64,000 nucleotides of DNA from Streptomyces sp. I6 (GCA_003725745.1 RHDP01000001.1:4906501-4970500); one strand, 5' to 3'; numbered from the stretch's first letter, positions 16,599 through 26,180 are shown. A program made the numbers and translations. Notes: generated by a model not told the origin, from the letters alone.

Positions 16599-17861
16599 TT
16601 ACAGACCAGGGTAAAGGGGGTGCTTCGCGGCGAGAGCCGAGACGCGTCCCCCGAGGGCCTGCGCATCGTACGAGGGCTTGAGCACCTCGGCGATGACGTC
16701 GGCGACCTCGCGGAAGTCCTCGGCCTGGAAGCCGCGGGTGGCGAGCGCCGGGGTGCCGATCCGCAGGCCGGAGGTGACCATCGGGGGGCGCGGGTCGTTC
16801 GGGACGGCGTTGCGGTTGACGGTGATGCCGACCTCGTGGAGGCGGTCCTCGGCCTGCTGGCCGTCCAGCTCCGAGTGCCGCAGGTCCACCAGCACCAGGT
16901 GCACGTCCGTGCCGCCGGACAGGACGGAGACCCCGGCCTCGCTGACGTCGTCCTGCACCAGGCGCTCGGCGATGATCTTCGCGCCCTCCAGGGTGCGCTG
17001 CTGGCGCTCCTTGAACTCCTCCGAGGCCGCGACCTTGAAGGACACCGCCTTGGCGGCGATCACATGCTCCAGCGGGCCGCCCTGCTGGCCGGGGAAGACC
17101 GCGGAGTTGATCTTCTTGGCCAGCTCGGCCGTGCAGAGGATCACACCGCCGCGCGGACCGCCCAGCGTCTTGTGGGTGGTCGTGGTCACGACATGGGCGT
17201 GCGGCACCGGGTTCGGGTGGAGCCCGGCGGCCACCAGGCCCGCGAAATGGGCCATGTCCACCATCAGGTACGCGCCGACCTCGTCCGCGATCCGGCGGAA
17301 CGCGGCGAAGTCCAGCTGACGCGGGTACGCCGACCAGCCGGCGACGATCAGCTTCGGCCTGGACTCCTTGGCGAGCCGCTCCACCTCGGCCATGTCGACC
17401 TGGCCGGTGGTGTCGTCGACGTGGTAGGCCACCACGTTGTAGAGCTTGCCCGAGAAGTTGATCTTCATTCCGTGGGTCAGGTGCCCGCCGTGCGCGAGGT
17501 TCAGGCCCATGATGGTGTCGCCCGGCTTCAGCAGCGCGAACATCGCCGCCGCGTTGGCCTGGGCGCCCGAGTGCGGCTGGACGTTCGCGTGCTCGGCGCC
17601 GAACAGCTCCTTGATGCGGTCGATCGCGATCTGCTCGACGACGTCGACGTGCTCGCAGCCGCCGTAGTAGCGGCGGCCGGGGTAGCCCTCGGCGTACTTG
17701 TTGGTCAGGACGGAGCCCTGCGCCTCCATGACCGCGACCGGGGCGAAGTTCTCCGAGGCGATCATTTCCAGGGTGGACTGCTGGCGGTGGAGCTCGGCGT
17801 CGACGGCGGCGGCGACATCCGGGTCGAGCTCGTGGAGAGGGGTGTTGAGAAGCGACATCAT
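16599..17861 (-). CDS. glyA: Serine hydroxymethyltransferase
   Basis: A 420-residue PLP enzyme interconverting serine and glycine with tetrahydrofolate. Family motifs are complete: [56 protein letters not shown] and the PLP-lysine motif [14 protein letters not shown]. Two adjacent ATG codons (17861 and 17858) could start it; the AGGGA sequence upstream fits either. It follows gcvH on the same strand and so probably lies in the glycine-regulated transcript. Confidence 0.97.
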   Translation of the reverse strand: MMSLLNTPLHELDPDVAAAVDAELHRQQSTLEMIASENFAPVAVMEAQGSVLTNKYAEGYPGRRYYGGCEHVDVVEQIAIDRIKELFGAEHANVQPHSGAQANAAAMFALLKPGDTIMGLNLAHGGHLTHGMKINFSGKLYNVVAYHVDDTTGQVDMAEVERLAKESRPKLIVAGWSAYPRQLDFAAFRRIADEVGAYLMVDMAHFAGLVAAGLHPNPVPHAHVVTTTTHKTLGGPRGGVILCTAELAKKINSAVFPGQQGGPLEHVIAAKAVSFKVAASEEFKERQQRTLEGAKIIAERLVQDDVSEAGVSVLSGGTDVHLVLVDLRHSELDGQQAEDRLHEVGITVNRNAVPNDPRPPMVTSGLRIGTPALATRGFQAEDFREVADVIAEVLKPSYDAQALGGRVSALAAKHPLYPGL

Positions 17862-17885
17862 GCGATCCCTAGGGTCGAGTCCTGC

Positions 17886-18259
17886 TCAGCTGGCGAAGTC
17901 GGTGTACTCGGCGGCGGAGAGCAGGTCCTCCGGCTCCTGTGCGACCCGCACCTTGAACAGCCAGCCGCCCTCGAAGGGGGCGGAGTTCACCAGCGACGGG
18001 TCGTCCACGACATCCTGGTTGGCCTCGACGATCTCGCCCGTCACCGGGGAGTACAGATCGCTGACCGACTTGGTCGACTCCAGCTCGCCGCAGGTCTCGC
18101 CCGCGGTCACCGTGTCGCCGACCTCCGGGAGCTGGACGTACACGACGTCGCCCAGGGCGTTCGCCGCGTGCTCCGTGATACCGACCGTCGAGACGCCGTC
18201 CTCGGCGGCCGACAGCCACTCGTGCTCCTTGCTGTACCGCAGCTGCTGGGGTTGCTCAT
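17886..18259 (-). CDS. gcvH: Glycine cleavage system H protein, frameshifted at codon 4 as assembled
   Basis: The lipoyl carrier of the glycine cleavage system. [43 protein letters not shown] and the lipoylation motif [23 protein letters not shown] are all present in one frame. The natural ATG at 18259 (MSNP) is one base out of that frame. Adding one G to the plus-strand run at 18248-18251 (C on the coding strand) gives [15 protein letters not shown] and a 124-residue protein, the normal length. The defect is a single-base homopolymer loss like the others in this window, so the gene is probably intact in the organism. Confidence 0.93.
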
Positions 18260-18344
18260 GACCTGAATTCTCCTGTACGCGGGGAAGTGCTGCTGATGGG
18301 GGATGCCGGAGTGGGTGCTCCCGGCGCTGGTAGGACCCGAGTGA

Positions 18345-19460
18345 CTACTTCTGGCGCTTGTAGAAGGGAAGCGCCACGACCTCGTACGGCTCATGGGTAC
18401 CGCGGATGTCGACGCCGACGCCCTCGGTGCCGGGCCCGGCGTGCGCGGCGTCCACGTAGGCCATGGCGAGCGGCTTGCCGAGGGTCGGCGAAGGAGCACC
18501 GGAGGTGACCTCGCCGACGGCCTCGCCACCGGCGACCACGGACATCCCGGCCCGCGGCACCCGCCGACCCTGGGCGACCAGGCCGACCAGCTTGCGCGGC
18601 GGGTTCGCGGCGGCGCGCTCGGCGGCGGCCTCCAGCGCCTTTCGGCCGACGAAGTCGCCCTCCTTCTCGAACTTCACGACCCGGCCGAGACCGGCGTCGA
18701 AGGGGGTGAGCGACGTGGTCAGCTCGTGCCCGTACAGCGGCATGCCCGCCTCCAGGCGCAGCGTGTCCCGGCAGGACAGGCCGCAGGGCACCAGACCGGC
18801 CGGGGCGCCGGCCTCGGTCAGCGCCCGCCACAGCGTCTCCGCGTGCCGCGGCTCGACGAACAGCTCGAAGCCGTCCTCCCCGGTGTAGCCGGTGCGGGCG
18901 ATCAGCGCCGGGACGCCGGCGACGGTACCGGGGAGGCCGGCGTAGTACTTAAGTCCGTCCAGGTCGGCGTCGGTGAGCGAGCTGAGGATGCCCGGTGACT
19001 CGGGGCCCTGTACGGCGATGAGCGCATATGCGTCACGGTCGTCGCGTACGGCGGCGTCGAAGTCCTCGGCACGCTCCGTGAGCGCGTCGAGGACGGTCTG
19101 CGCGTTGGAGGCGTTGGCGACGACCATGTACTCCGTGTCGCCGAGGCGGTAGACGATCAGGTCGTCGAGGATGCCGCCGTCCTCCCGGCAGATCATCGTG
19201 TAGCGGGCGCGGCCGGTGGCGACGCCGCCGATGTTCCCGACCAGCGCGTAGTCCAGCAGGGCGGCGGCCTGCGGCCCGGTGACGGTGATCTCACCCATGT
19301 GGGAGAGGTCGAAGAGACCGGCCTTCGTCCGGACGGCGTTGTGCTCGTCGCGCTCGCTCGTATACCGCAGCGGCATGTCCCAGCCCGCGAAATCGGTCAT
19401 GGTCGCGCCCAGCGAGCGATGCAGGGCGTCGAGTGCGGTGAGACGGGGGGCGTTGCTCAT
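18345..19460 (-). CDS. gcvT: Aminomethyltransferase (glycine cleavage T protein)
   Basis: A 371-residue T protein that takes the aminomethyl group from lipoyl-GcvH, releasing ammonia and forming methylene-THF. Family segments: AGWDMPLRYTSERDEHNAVRT, GLFDLSHMGEI, GYTGEDGFELFVEP and LVPCGLSCRDTLRLEAGMPLYGHEL, plus the C-terminal barrel FYKRQK end. The start at 19460 (MSNAPRL) is preferred over 19505 because it matches the family N-terminus and leaves the upstream riboswitch intact. It is the first gene of the gcvT-gcvH-glyA-(sdaA) series. No gcvP is present in the window. Confidence 0.96.
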   Translation of the reverse strand: MSNAPRLTALDALHRSLGATMTDFAGWDMPLRYTSERDEHNAVRTKAGLFDLSHMGEITVTGPQAAALLDYALVGNIGGVATGRARYTMICREDGGILDDLIVYRLGDTEYMVVANASNAQTVLDALTERAEDFDAAVRDDRDAYALIAVQGPESPGILSSLTDADLDGLKYYAGLPGTVAGVPALIARTGYTGEDGFELFVEPRHAETLWRALTEAGAPAGLVPCGLSCRDTLRLEAGMPLYGHELTTSLTPFDAGLGRVVKFEKEGDFVGRKALEAAAERAAANPPRKLVGLVAQGRRVPRAGMSVVAGGEAVGEVTSGAPSPTLGKPLAMAYVDAAHAGPGTEGVGVDIRGTHEPYEVVALPFYKRQK

Positions 19461-19499
19461 GGATGGGGCTCCCAGGGCATGACTGGCGAGGACGATCCT

Positions 19500-19722
19500 C
19501 CCCATCTGTCATCGAAACCTGAGAGGTTCGTCACGACCACACGTAGCGGACGTACGCGGAGGGCGTGACTTGCACCTTGGGTGGAACCGCAGGAGCTGCG
19601 GTCCGCTTTTCAGATCTGCCTCGTCGCGCGCGGTACGGGGCCTGAGAGATTCAAGGGAGGGACTTGCTCCTTCGGCGCCCGGCCCACACAGTGGCCGGGA
19701 CTCTCCCGCGCGGATTCAAGCG
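19500..19722 (-). promoter_or_regulatory. Tandem glycine riboswitch upstream of gcvT
   Basis: Read on the minus strand, the first aptamer is about 19717-19636. It opens with GCGGGAGAGTCCCGGCC, has GAAGGAGCAAGTCCCTCC in the middle, and ends AATCTCTCAGGCCCCG. The second, about 19617-19503, has AAGGTGCAAGTCACGCCCTC and ends AACCTCTCAGGTTTCGATGACAGA. 'GGAGAG', 'GCAA..' and 'CTCTCAGG' are the conserved parts of glycine riboswitch aptamers. Two aptamers in tandem immediately before gcvT is the classical arrangement, in which glycine turns expression on. The boundaries are by eye. Confidence 0.9.
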
Positions 19723-19849
19723 GCCGGTATGCAGTTTGCGCGGACATCATTGCACGGGTGCTCGCGTCGGCAAATCACTTGGTGGCCATTACCTTTTCTT
19801 TAAGCTTCTTGGGCAGGGTCTCGAGACCCGACAGGGGGAGAGTGAGCTG

Positions 19850-20599
19850 ATGACGTTGCAGCAGTCCGGTGCGTATCCGGCGACCGCAGGGGTGCCCGCC
19901 CGGCCCCGATTCCCCGGGCGAGCCGCCGGGGCCACCGGGCGCGGCCTGCCGGCCGGCCTCACCACGGCCCCGCCCCCCGTACGCGACCTGCGGGAGCGGC
20001 AGGGACAGCGCCCACGCGCCCTGGTCTTCCGCCGCGGCGACCTGGTCGTGATCTCCGGGCTGCCCGGCAGCGGCAAGTCCACGCTCATCCGGCGGGCGGC
20101 CGAGGGCGGTGGGATCGACTCACAGGACACCCGGGACCGCTGGGACCGGCGGATGCCCCGCGCCGTGCCGTACGCCGTCTACCGCCCGCTCGTCCGCCTC
20201 GCCCACTACGCGGGGCTGCGGCGGGCGCTGCGCTCCGGGGAGAGCGTGATCGTGCACGACTGCGGTACCCAGACGTGGGTCCGGCGCTGGCTGGCCCGCG
20301 AGGCCCGCAGGCGGGGCGCCGGCCTCCATCTGCTGCTGCTGGACGTCACCCCCGAGACCGCCCGCGCGGGGCAGCGGGAGCGCGGCCGCGGTGTCTCCGG
20401 CTACGCCTTTGCACGCCACCGCCGAGCGGTCTCCCGCATCCTGCGGGCCGTCGAAGGCGGCCGCCTCCCCTCGGGCTGCGCCTCCGCGACCCTCCTCGAC
20501 CGCGCGGCGGCCTCCGCGCTGGCCCGGATCGGTTTCGCCGAGCAGCCCCTGACGGGGGGCCGGGAGACCGGGCGGCCGCGCGGCGGGCGGGCGGGGTGA
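19850..20599 (+). CDS. P-loop ATP-binding protein (AAA/kinase-like)
   Basis: A 249-residue protein with a clear Walker A motif G-L-P-G-S-G-K-S-T at residues 70-78, preceded by the strand DLVVISG. Residues 93-110 (DSQDTRDRWDRRMPRAVPYAVYRPLVR) and VIVHDCGTQTWVRRWLAREARRRG followed by LLLLDV resemble the small ATPase/kinase proteins found next to gcvT in many Streptomyces. The first 55 residues are low complexity. The ATG at 19850 has GGGGGAG about 10 bp upstream. It diverges from gcvT. The substrate is unknown; polynucleotide- or adenylate-kinase-like chemistry is a guess I would not annotate. Confidence 0.8.
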   Translation: MTLQQSGAYPATAGVPARPRFPGRAAGATGRGLPAGLTTAPPPVRDLRERQGQRPRALVFRRGDLVVISGLPGSGKSTLIRRAAEGGGIDSQDTRDRWDRRMPRAVPYAVYRPLVRLAHYAGLRRALRSGESVIVHDCGTQTWVRRWLAREARRRGAGLHLLLLDVTPETARAGQRERGRGVSGYAFARHRRAVSRILRAVEGGRLPSGCASATLLDRAAASALARIGFAEQPLTGGRETGRPRGGRAG

Positions 20600-21401
20600 C
20601 GGCAGCAACGCACTCCTCTCTCGGAGACCGCGCGGGCGCGTGGCGGGCCGCGGTCGTCGGGTCGCCCGCCGTTCCGTTGCGTGGTCGGTGAGGCTGTTCC
20701 GTTCGGCGGTCGGTGGGGCTTTTCCGCCCGTGGGTCGGTGGGCGTCGCCCGGTGCGGTTCCGCCGTGCGGTCGGCGGGCGTCGTCCCGTGCGGTTCCGTT
20801 GCGTGGTCGGTGGGGCTTTTCCGCCCGTGGGTCGGCGGGTGTCGCCCGGTGCGGTTCCGTCGTGCGGTCGGCGGTGCCGGCTCCCGCTCCGCCGCGCGGC
20901 TGTCCGCTCCCCCGAGGGCGCCGCGGGCGACGCTTCCGGTGCCGTCCGGCTCGGCTCCGTGCCCGCCTGTCGGACTCGCCGGACGTCCCGGGGCCGTGCC
21001 CGTCCTGCCGGCGTGGCCCGCGTCGCGGGGCTCGGCGTCCGGGCCCGCCTCGCGGGCGGCTCTCGGCGTGCGGCCTCGGCCCGGCGGGCGGCGGCCGCCG
21101 GTGTGTCCGGAAGGCGGCCCGGCGTGCGCTCCGGCCCGCCGGCGGCCGCAGGGGTCGGTGCCCGTCCAGGGCCCTCGCGCGACGCCCAGGACACCGCCCC
21201 CGCCGGCGGGCACCCGCGCAGCCTGTTCGGAATCCCCGGCCGGAATCCCCGCCGGAATCCCCGCAGGCCCCTCGGGCGCGGGACCCGCCCGCGTGGGCCG
21301 GGGCCGTCCCGAGCCCGCGCCACCCCCGCCGCGGCCGCTACCCTGCTTCGCAGGACGTCGCGGCCGGCCCGTCCGGGTCGGCGGGGGAAGCAGGGATCGC
21401 A
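20600..21401. repeat. Low-complexity intergenic region with an imperfect 97-bp direct repeat
   Basis: About 800 bp between the P-loop ATPase gene and the sseB-like gene. Positions about 20707-20780 and 20804-20877 are near copies offset by 97 bp, sharing CGGTGGGGCTTTTCCGCCCG and GTCGCCCGGTGCGGTTCCG. The stretch 20670-20880 is built from shorter GGTCGG/GGTTCCG units. After that, the region is GC-rich without stops in several frames. Open frames here translate to Arg/Pro/Gly-rich sequence and I do not regard them as genes. The promoter of the sseB-like pair is presumably near the right edge. Confidence 0.7.
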
Positions 21402-22172
21402 GTGGACACGACATGGCCCGCCAATGAGTTCGAAGAGGTGCTGGCCGCATCGGTCGGGAACCCCTCGGCCGGGGGGCGGCTCGTGGAGGTGCTGGGACGG
21501 AGCGCCGTGTGGGTACCGCTGCCCAACGGCGGTGGCCCCGACAGCGCCAGCCTCGACCTGCCGACGGTCGAGATCGACGGCATCCCCTACGTCCCCGTCT
21601 TCAGCTCCCAGGAGCAGTTCCGCCTCGGCGCGGGCGACCACATGTCCGGAACGGTCGCGCCCGCCGTCGAGTTCGCCCGGGGGCTGCCCCCGCAGCTCGG
21701 CATCGCGGTGAACCCCGGTGGCGCGGTCGGCGTACCGCTGCCCCCGCCCGCCGTGGCCGAGCTGTGCCGGACGGGTCCCCCGCCGCTCGGCGGCACCTCC
21801 GCTGCCGGGGTCCCCCAGCAAGGCGCGGCGAGCGGCGGCCGGGTCCGGCTCTTCGAGCCCGACTGGCAGGAGGAGCCGGTCGACTTCCTCGCCGCCGCGG
21901 CGGGCGAGTTCGAGTCCACCCGGGTCGTCCAGACCGCCCGCAGGATCCTGGCCAGTATCGAGGGCGACCCGCCGGTCCTGTTCGTCGGCGTCCAGCTCTC
22001 CGCCTTCGACGACCCCGACCGCGCCGCCCCCATGGACGCCCTCGGCCGTGCCCTCGGCCGGGTCGCCGTGAAGTGGCCGGTCAACCTGGTGCTGCTCGAC
22101 ATCGCCCAGGACCCCGTCGGCGACTGGATGCTGACCAGGGTCCGGCCCTTCTACACCCGGCAGTACGCGTAG
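21402..22172 (+). CDS. SseB-family protein, copy 1
   Basis: A 256-residue protein resembling the SseB N-terminal domain family: PANEFEEVLAASVGNPSAGGRLVEVLGRSAVWVPLP, then IDGIPYVPVFSSQEQF and a C-terminal FDDPDRAAPMDALGRALGRV ... VNLVLLDIAQDPVGDWMLTRVRPFY. E. coli SseB is named for enhanced serine sensitivity when disrupted; the biochemical role is unknown. The GTG start at 21402 is chosen because the frame upstream is low-complexity and repetitive. A linker of about 30 residues (PPLGGTSAAGVPQQGAASG) splits the two halves. It is followed 114 bp later by a paralogue. Confidence 0.82.
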   Translation: MDTTWPANEFEEVLAASVGNPSAGGRLVEVLGRSAVWVPLPNGGGPDSASLDLPTVEIDGIPYVPVFSSQEQFRLGAGDHMSGTVAPAVEFARGLPPQLGIAVNPGGAVGVPLPPPAVAELCRTGPPPLGGTSAAGVPQQGAASGGRVRLFEPDWQEEPVDFLAAAAGEFESTRVVQTARRILASIEGDPPVLFVGVQLSAFDDPDRAAPMDALGRALGRVAVKWPVNLVLLDIAQDPVGDWMLTRVRPFYTRQYA

Positions 22173-22286
22173 AGGTCACGTTGGTGTCGGTACGGCCGCA
22201 TAAGCTGGTTTGATGACGTGGTCGCCGCACTCGCGTGCCCAGGGCGGCGCGAGGGAACGGCGGATCGAAGAGGGGCGGGACCCAGA

Positions 22287-23066
22287 GTGAGTGCGTCAGG
22301 CACCGCGGCGGCCGGGCAGGTCGAGCACATGCTGCGCCAGGTGACGCCCGGGCGCTACGACGCCTACGAGGCGCTGCTCCAGGCCCTCACCGGCGGCCGG
22401 GTGTGGATGCTCCTCTGGCACGGCCAGGCCGGTTCCCCCGACGCCCAGTACGGGAACATGGAGGTGGACGGCCTCGGGTACGCCCCCTGTGTCACCTCGG
22501 CCGAGGAACTCTCGGCGTCCGGCTGGGCCAGGGCCCACGAGGTGGTCGCCGGCGCCGACGTCGCCCGTGCCCTCTTCCCCGACCGCTGGGGCATCTGGCT
22601 CAACCCGCACGCGCCGGGTGGGGGCGTCGGAATCCCCTGGCCCGATCTGCGCCGGATCGCCACCGGCCTCGACCGGATGCCCGCCGGGCCCCTGAGGCTG
22701 GCGGAACCGGCCATCGAGATCCCCCAGTTCTACGCGCTGCTCACGCAGAACGCGCACCGTACCCCGGTCGTCCGGTCGCTGCGCAGGGCCTGGGTGCAGC
22801 CGTCGCTCGGCGCTCCGTACCTTGCCATCGGCCTCGATCTCTACGACACGGGCCAGCAGTCCGTCGAGTCCGTACGCGCCATGATGCAGCAGTCGATCGC
22901 CGCCGTCCCGGACGGTCTTCCGGTGTCCACCGTCGCGATGTCCGACGACTACGACCCGGTGGCCATGTGGCTGAGGGCCAACACCCGGCCGTTCTACGAC
23001 CGGGAGGCCCACGCCGGCCCTCCCCGGCAGCCCGGCTACGGATATCCGCCCGCCCAGTCCCGCTGA
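22287..23066 (+). CDS. SseB-family protein, copy 2
   Basis: A 259-residue paralogue of the preceding gene: VEHMLRQVTPGRYDAYEALLQALTGGRVWMLLW, EVDGLGYAPCVTSAEEL, GIWLNPHAPGGGVGIPWPDLRRIA, and a C-terminal RPFYDRE that parallels the RPFYTRQYA end of copy 1. The shared endings and the IWLNPHAPGGGVGIPW versus IAVNPGGAVGVPLP correspondence support tandem duplication followed by divergence. The GTG start at 22287 fits a purine-rich GAGGGGCGGGA upstream. The function is unknown. Confidence 0.8.
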   Translation: MSASGTAAAGQVEHMLRQVTPGRYDAYEALLQALTGGRVWMLLWHGQAGSPDAQYGNMEVDGLGYAPCVTSAEELSASGWARAHEVVAGADVARALFPDRWGIWLNPHAPGGGVGIPWPDLRRIATGLDRMPAGPLRLAEPAIEIPQFYALLTQNAHRTPVVRSLRRAWVQPSLGAPYLAIGLDLYDTGQQSVESVRAMMQQSIAAVPDGLPVSTVAMSDDYDPVAMWLRANTRPFYDREAHAGPPRQPGYGYPPAQSR

Positions 23067-23398
23067 GTTCCGCCGCGTTGCCGTGCGTTCCACCCCTGGG
23101 CTCCCCTGGGCTCCCCCGGGTTCCACCCCTGAACTCTTCCCCTGAGCTCCTCTTCTGAGTCATCCGGCTGAGGCCCCTGGCGGGCCCGCCAGGGGCCTCA
23201 GCCCGTACCCGGCCAACGGCACGCTGCGGCCGGGAAGGCCGACGGGAGGAGGTCCGATGCCCCGGATCGGGCCGTTTTGGCGGCTGTCCGGGTCTCGACT
23301 GTGCATCACCGCTATGCGGACTGTTCTCCCGTTCGAGACTCGTCTGTAGTGTTCGGCCGGTCAAGACCTCCTCCACAGGCGGATTCCAGGGGTGGACC
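23067..23398. other. Intergenic region before the peptide ABC transporter
   Basis: Contains the terminator palindrome at 23168-23201 and, to its right, about 100 bp of lower GC upstream of the lipoprotein gene, where the transporter promoter is expected (TAGTGT at 23347-23352 is a possible -10). I see no gene. Confidence 0.5.
23168..23201. terminator. Perfect 34-bp palindrome after the sseB-like genes
   Basis: Two 17-bp arms beginning CTGAGGCCCCTGG and ending CCAGGGGCCTCAG pair perfectly with no spacer. This is a typical GC-rich Streptomyces terminator without a U-run, about 100 bp after the stop codon of sseB-like copy 2. Confidence 0.75.
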
Positions 23399-25069
23399 AT
23401 GCCAGTATTCAAGTCCAGAGCCGTCAAAGTGATCACAGCGGCCGCCGCGGTCGGCCTCGTCGCCACCGGCTGTGCGAGTGAGCGCGGCAAGGACGGCGAC
23501 AAGGGCGGCGACAAGGACACCTTTGTCTTCGGCGCACCGGGTGACCCGGGCTCCCTGGACCCGGCCCTCGCCAGTGACGGCGAGACCTTCCGCGTCACCC
23601 GCCAGGCCTTCGAGGCGCTGCTGGAGCACGAGTCCGGTGGCAGCGAACTGGTCGGAGGCCTCGCGGAGAAGTGGTCCAGCAATCCCGAAGGCACGGTCTG
23701 GACGTTCAACCTGCGCCAGGGCGTGAAGTTCCACGACGGCGAGGCGTTCAACGCGGCCGCGGTGTGCGCCAACTACGACCACTGGTTCAACTGGAAGGGC
23801 ACCTACCAGTCGAGCGCGGTCTCCTACTACTGGCAGACCATCATGGGCGGCTTCAAGGCGAACGAGGACAAGGAGACGCCGAGCGCGAACTACAAGTCCT
23901 GCACCGCCAAGGACGAGAACACCGCGGTCATCGAGGTCAACGAGCCCTCCGCCAACCTGCCCGGCGGCTTCTCGCTGCAGGCGCTCGCGATCCACTCGCC
24001 GAAGGCGCTGGAGGAGTACGCGAAGCAGGACGCGACCGCCAAGGGCGACGCCATCACGTACCCCAAGTACAGCCAGGAGGCCGGCACGGTCGCCGGCACC
24101 GGCCCGTACCGGATCACGAAGTGGAACAAGGGCAACAAGGAAGTCTCCCTGGAGCGCTTCGACGACTACTGGGGTGAGAAGGCCAAGGTGAAGAACCTGG
24201 TCTTCCGCACCATCGACACCGAGGAGGGCCGCCGCCAGGCGCTCCAGGCCGGTGACATCGACGGCTACGACCTGGTCGCGCCCGCCGACATCAAGACGCT
24301 CGAGGGTGCCGGCTTCAACGTGCCGACCCGTGACGTCTTCAACCTCTTCTACCTCGGTATGTCCCAGGAGAAGAACCCGGCGCTGAAGAAGCCGGCCGTG
24401 CGCCAGGCCATCGCGCACGCCATCGACCGCGAGAACCTGGTCAAGACCCAGCTGCCCGAGGGCGGCAAGGTCGCGACGCAGTTCATGCCCGACACGGTCG
24501 CCGGCCACTCGGAGAACGTGAAGCAGTACCCCTTCGACGCGGCCAAGGCCAAGTCGATGCTGGCCTCCGCCGGCGCGAGCGGACTGTCGATCGACTTCTG
24601 CTACCCGACCGAGGTCACCCGCCCGTACATGCCCGCCCCGCAGGACATCTTCGAGCTGATCAAGGCCGACCTGGAGAAGGCCGGCGTCAAGGTCACCCCC
24701 AAGCCGATGAAGTGGGCCCCGGACTACCTGGACGCCACCGAGGCGGGCTCCTGCTCCCTGCACATGCTGGGCTGGACCGGTGACTTCAACGACGGCTACA
24801 ACTTCATCGGCACCTGGTTCGCCGGGTACGACAAGCAGTGGGGCTTCAAGGACCAGAAGGTCTTCGACGCGGTGAAGGCCGGATCCGTCGAGGCCGACCC
24901 GGCCAAGCGCACGGAGCTCTACAAGAAGGCCAACGAGGCCATCATGGAGTACCTGCCGGGCGTGCCGCTGTCCTCCTCGCCGCCGGCCATCGCCTTCGGC
25001 AAGAACGTGAACCCGCCGAACGTCTCCCCGCTGACGCAGGAGAACTTCGCCGAGGTCTCCTTCAAGTAG
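23399..25069 (+). CDS. Peptide-type ABC transporter substrate-binding lipoprotein
   Basis: A 556-residue extracytoplasmic binding protein of the SBP_bac_5 (OppA/DppA) family. The signal peptide ends in the lipobox V-A-T-G-C with cysteine 25, followed by a Lys/Gly/Asp-rich linker. Family motifs: GDPGSLDPALASDGETFRVTRQAFEAL, W-S-S-N-P-E-G-T-V-W-T-F-NLRQGVKFHDG, GTGPYRITKWNKGN and PAVRQAIAHAIDRENLV. It heads a five-gene series with two permeases and two ATPases, a complete importer. Oligo- or dipeptides are the family's common substrates, but nickel, opines and other ligands are also known, so the substrate is left open. Confidence 0.93.
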   Translation: MPVFKSRAVKVITAAAAVGLVATGCASERGKDGDKGGDKDTFVFGAPGDPGSLDPALASDGETFRVTRQAFEALLEHESGGSELVGGLAEKWSSNPEGTVWTFNLRQGVKFHDGEAFNAAAVCANYDHWFNWKGTYQSSAVSYYWQTIMGGFKANEDKETPSANYKSCTAKDENTAVIEVNEPSANLPGGFSLQALAIHSPKALEEYAKQDATAKGDAITYPKYSQEAGTVAGTGPYRITKWNKGNKEVSLERFDDYWGEKAKVKNLVFRTIDTEEGRRQALQAGDIDGYDLVAPADIKTLEGAGFNVPTRDVFNLFYLGMSQEKNPALKKPAVRQAIAHAIDRENLVKTQLPEGGKVATQFMPDTVAGHSENVKQYPFDAAKAKSMLASAGASGLSIDFCYPTEVTRPYMPAPQDIFELIKADLEKAGVKVTPKPMKWAPDYLDATEAGSCSLHMLGWTGDFNDGYNFIGTWFAGYDKQWGFKDQKVFDAVKAGSVEADPAKRTELYKKANEAIMEYLPGVPLSSSPPAIAFGKNVNPPNVSPLTQENFAEVSFK

Positions 25070-25175
25070 CACACCGCATCAGGTCCGCCCGGCCACGGAG
25101 CACTCGTGGCCGGGCGGACCCGCATCCCAATCCCGTACCACTCGTAACAACACACGCAAGAAAGGGGCACGCGGG

Positions 25176-26180
25176 GTGTTGCGACTCGTCGTACGACGAC
25201 TGCTACAGCTGATACCCACCCTGCTCGGCCTGTCGGTTCTGCTCTTCCTCTGGCTGAACCGGCTGCCCGGCGGACCCGCCTCAGCGATCCTGGGCGAGCG
25301 GGCGACCGAAGCCGAAGTGGCGCGCATCAACCGGGCGCTCGGACTCGACCAGCCGCTCCACGTCCAGTACGGACGCTTCCTGAAGCGCATCTTCGAGCTC
25401 GACCTCGGCACCTCCACCCAGACGGGACAGCCGGTGTGGGACGAGTTCGTCCTCCGGTTCCCCGCGACGGTCGAACTCAGCGTCGGGGCCATGCTGATCG
25501 CCGTGGCGGTCGGCATTCCGCTCGGCTATCTGGCCGCCCGCAGGCGCGGCGGCTGGCTCGACGTGGCCGCGGTCTCCGGATCGCTCGTCGGGATCTGCAT
25601 CCCTGTCTTCTTCCTCGCCCTGCTCCTCAAGGGCATCTTCGCCGTCAACCTCGGCCTGTTCCCCACCTTCGGCCGTCTGACCACCGGACTCGACGCCACC
25701 AGCGTGACCGGTTTCGCCGTCTTCGACGGGATCCTCACCGGTGAGTTCGACGCCTCGTGGGACGCGATCATGCACCTGGTGCTGCCCGCACTCGCCCTGT
25801 CCTCCATCCCGCTCGCCGTCATCGTGCGCATGACCCGCGCCAGCGTGCTGGAGGTCCTCGGCGAGGACTACGTCCGCACCGCCGAGTCCAAGGGACTGGA
25901 GCGGAGGACCGTCCGGGGCCGCCACATCCTGCGCAACGCGCTGCTGCCCGTGGTCACCGCGGTCGGCCTGCTCACCGGCAGTCTGCTGTCGGGGGCGGTG
26001 CTCACCGAGTCGGTCTTCTCCTTCGGCGGCATCGGCTCCTTCATCCGGACGGCGATCGACGCCCGTGACTACCCGGTGCTCGTGGGCTTCATCATGTTCA
26101 TCGCGATGGTGTACGTCCTGATCAACCTGCTGGTGGATCTCGCGTACAGCGTCATCGATCCGAGGGTGCGGGTGCACTGA
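25176..26180 (+). CDS. ABC transporter permease, DppB/OppB type
   Basis: A 334-residue inner-membrane permease with about six membrane segments. The N-terminus LRLVVRRLLQLIPTLLGLSVLLFLW and the cytoplasmic coupling motif EDYVRTAESKGLERRTVRGRHILRNALLPVV (the EAA loop) are diagnostic. The GTG at 25176 is the start, with AAAGGGG upstream. The stop overlaps the next permease's ATG by one base at 26180. Confidence 0.94.
   Translation: MLRLVVRRLLQLIPTLLGLSVLLFLWLNRLPGGPASAILGERATEAEVARINRALGLDQPLHVQYGRFLKRIFELDLGTSTQTGQPVWDEFVLRFPATVELSVGAMLIAVAVGIPLGYLAARRRGGWLDVAAVSGSLVGICIPVFFLALLLKGIFAVNLGLFPTFGRLTTGLDATSVTGFAVFDGILTGEFDASWDAIMHLVLPALALSSIPLAVIVRMTRASVLEVLGEDYVRTAESKGLERRTVRGRHILRNALLPVVTAVGLLTGSLLSGAVLTESVFSFGGIGSFIRTAIDARDYPVLVGFIMFIAMVYVLINLLVDLAYSVIDPRVRVH

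Noticed and set aside
20640-21401. A 254-residue N-terminal extension of the first SseB-like protein
   Set aside because: It is Arg/Pro/Gly-rich and repetitive; a GTG at 21402 gives a normal SseB-like start.
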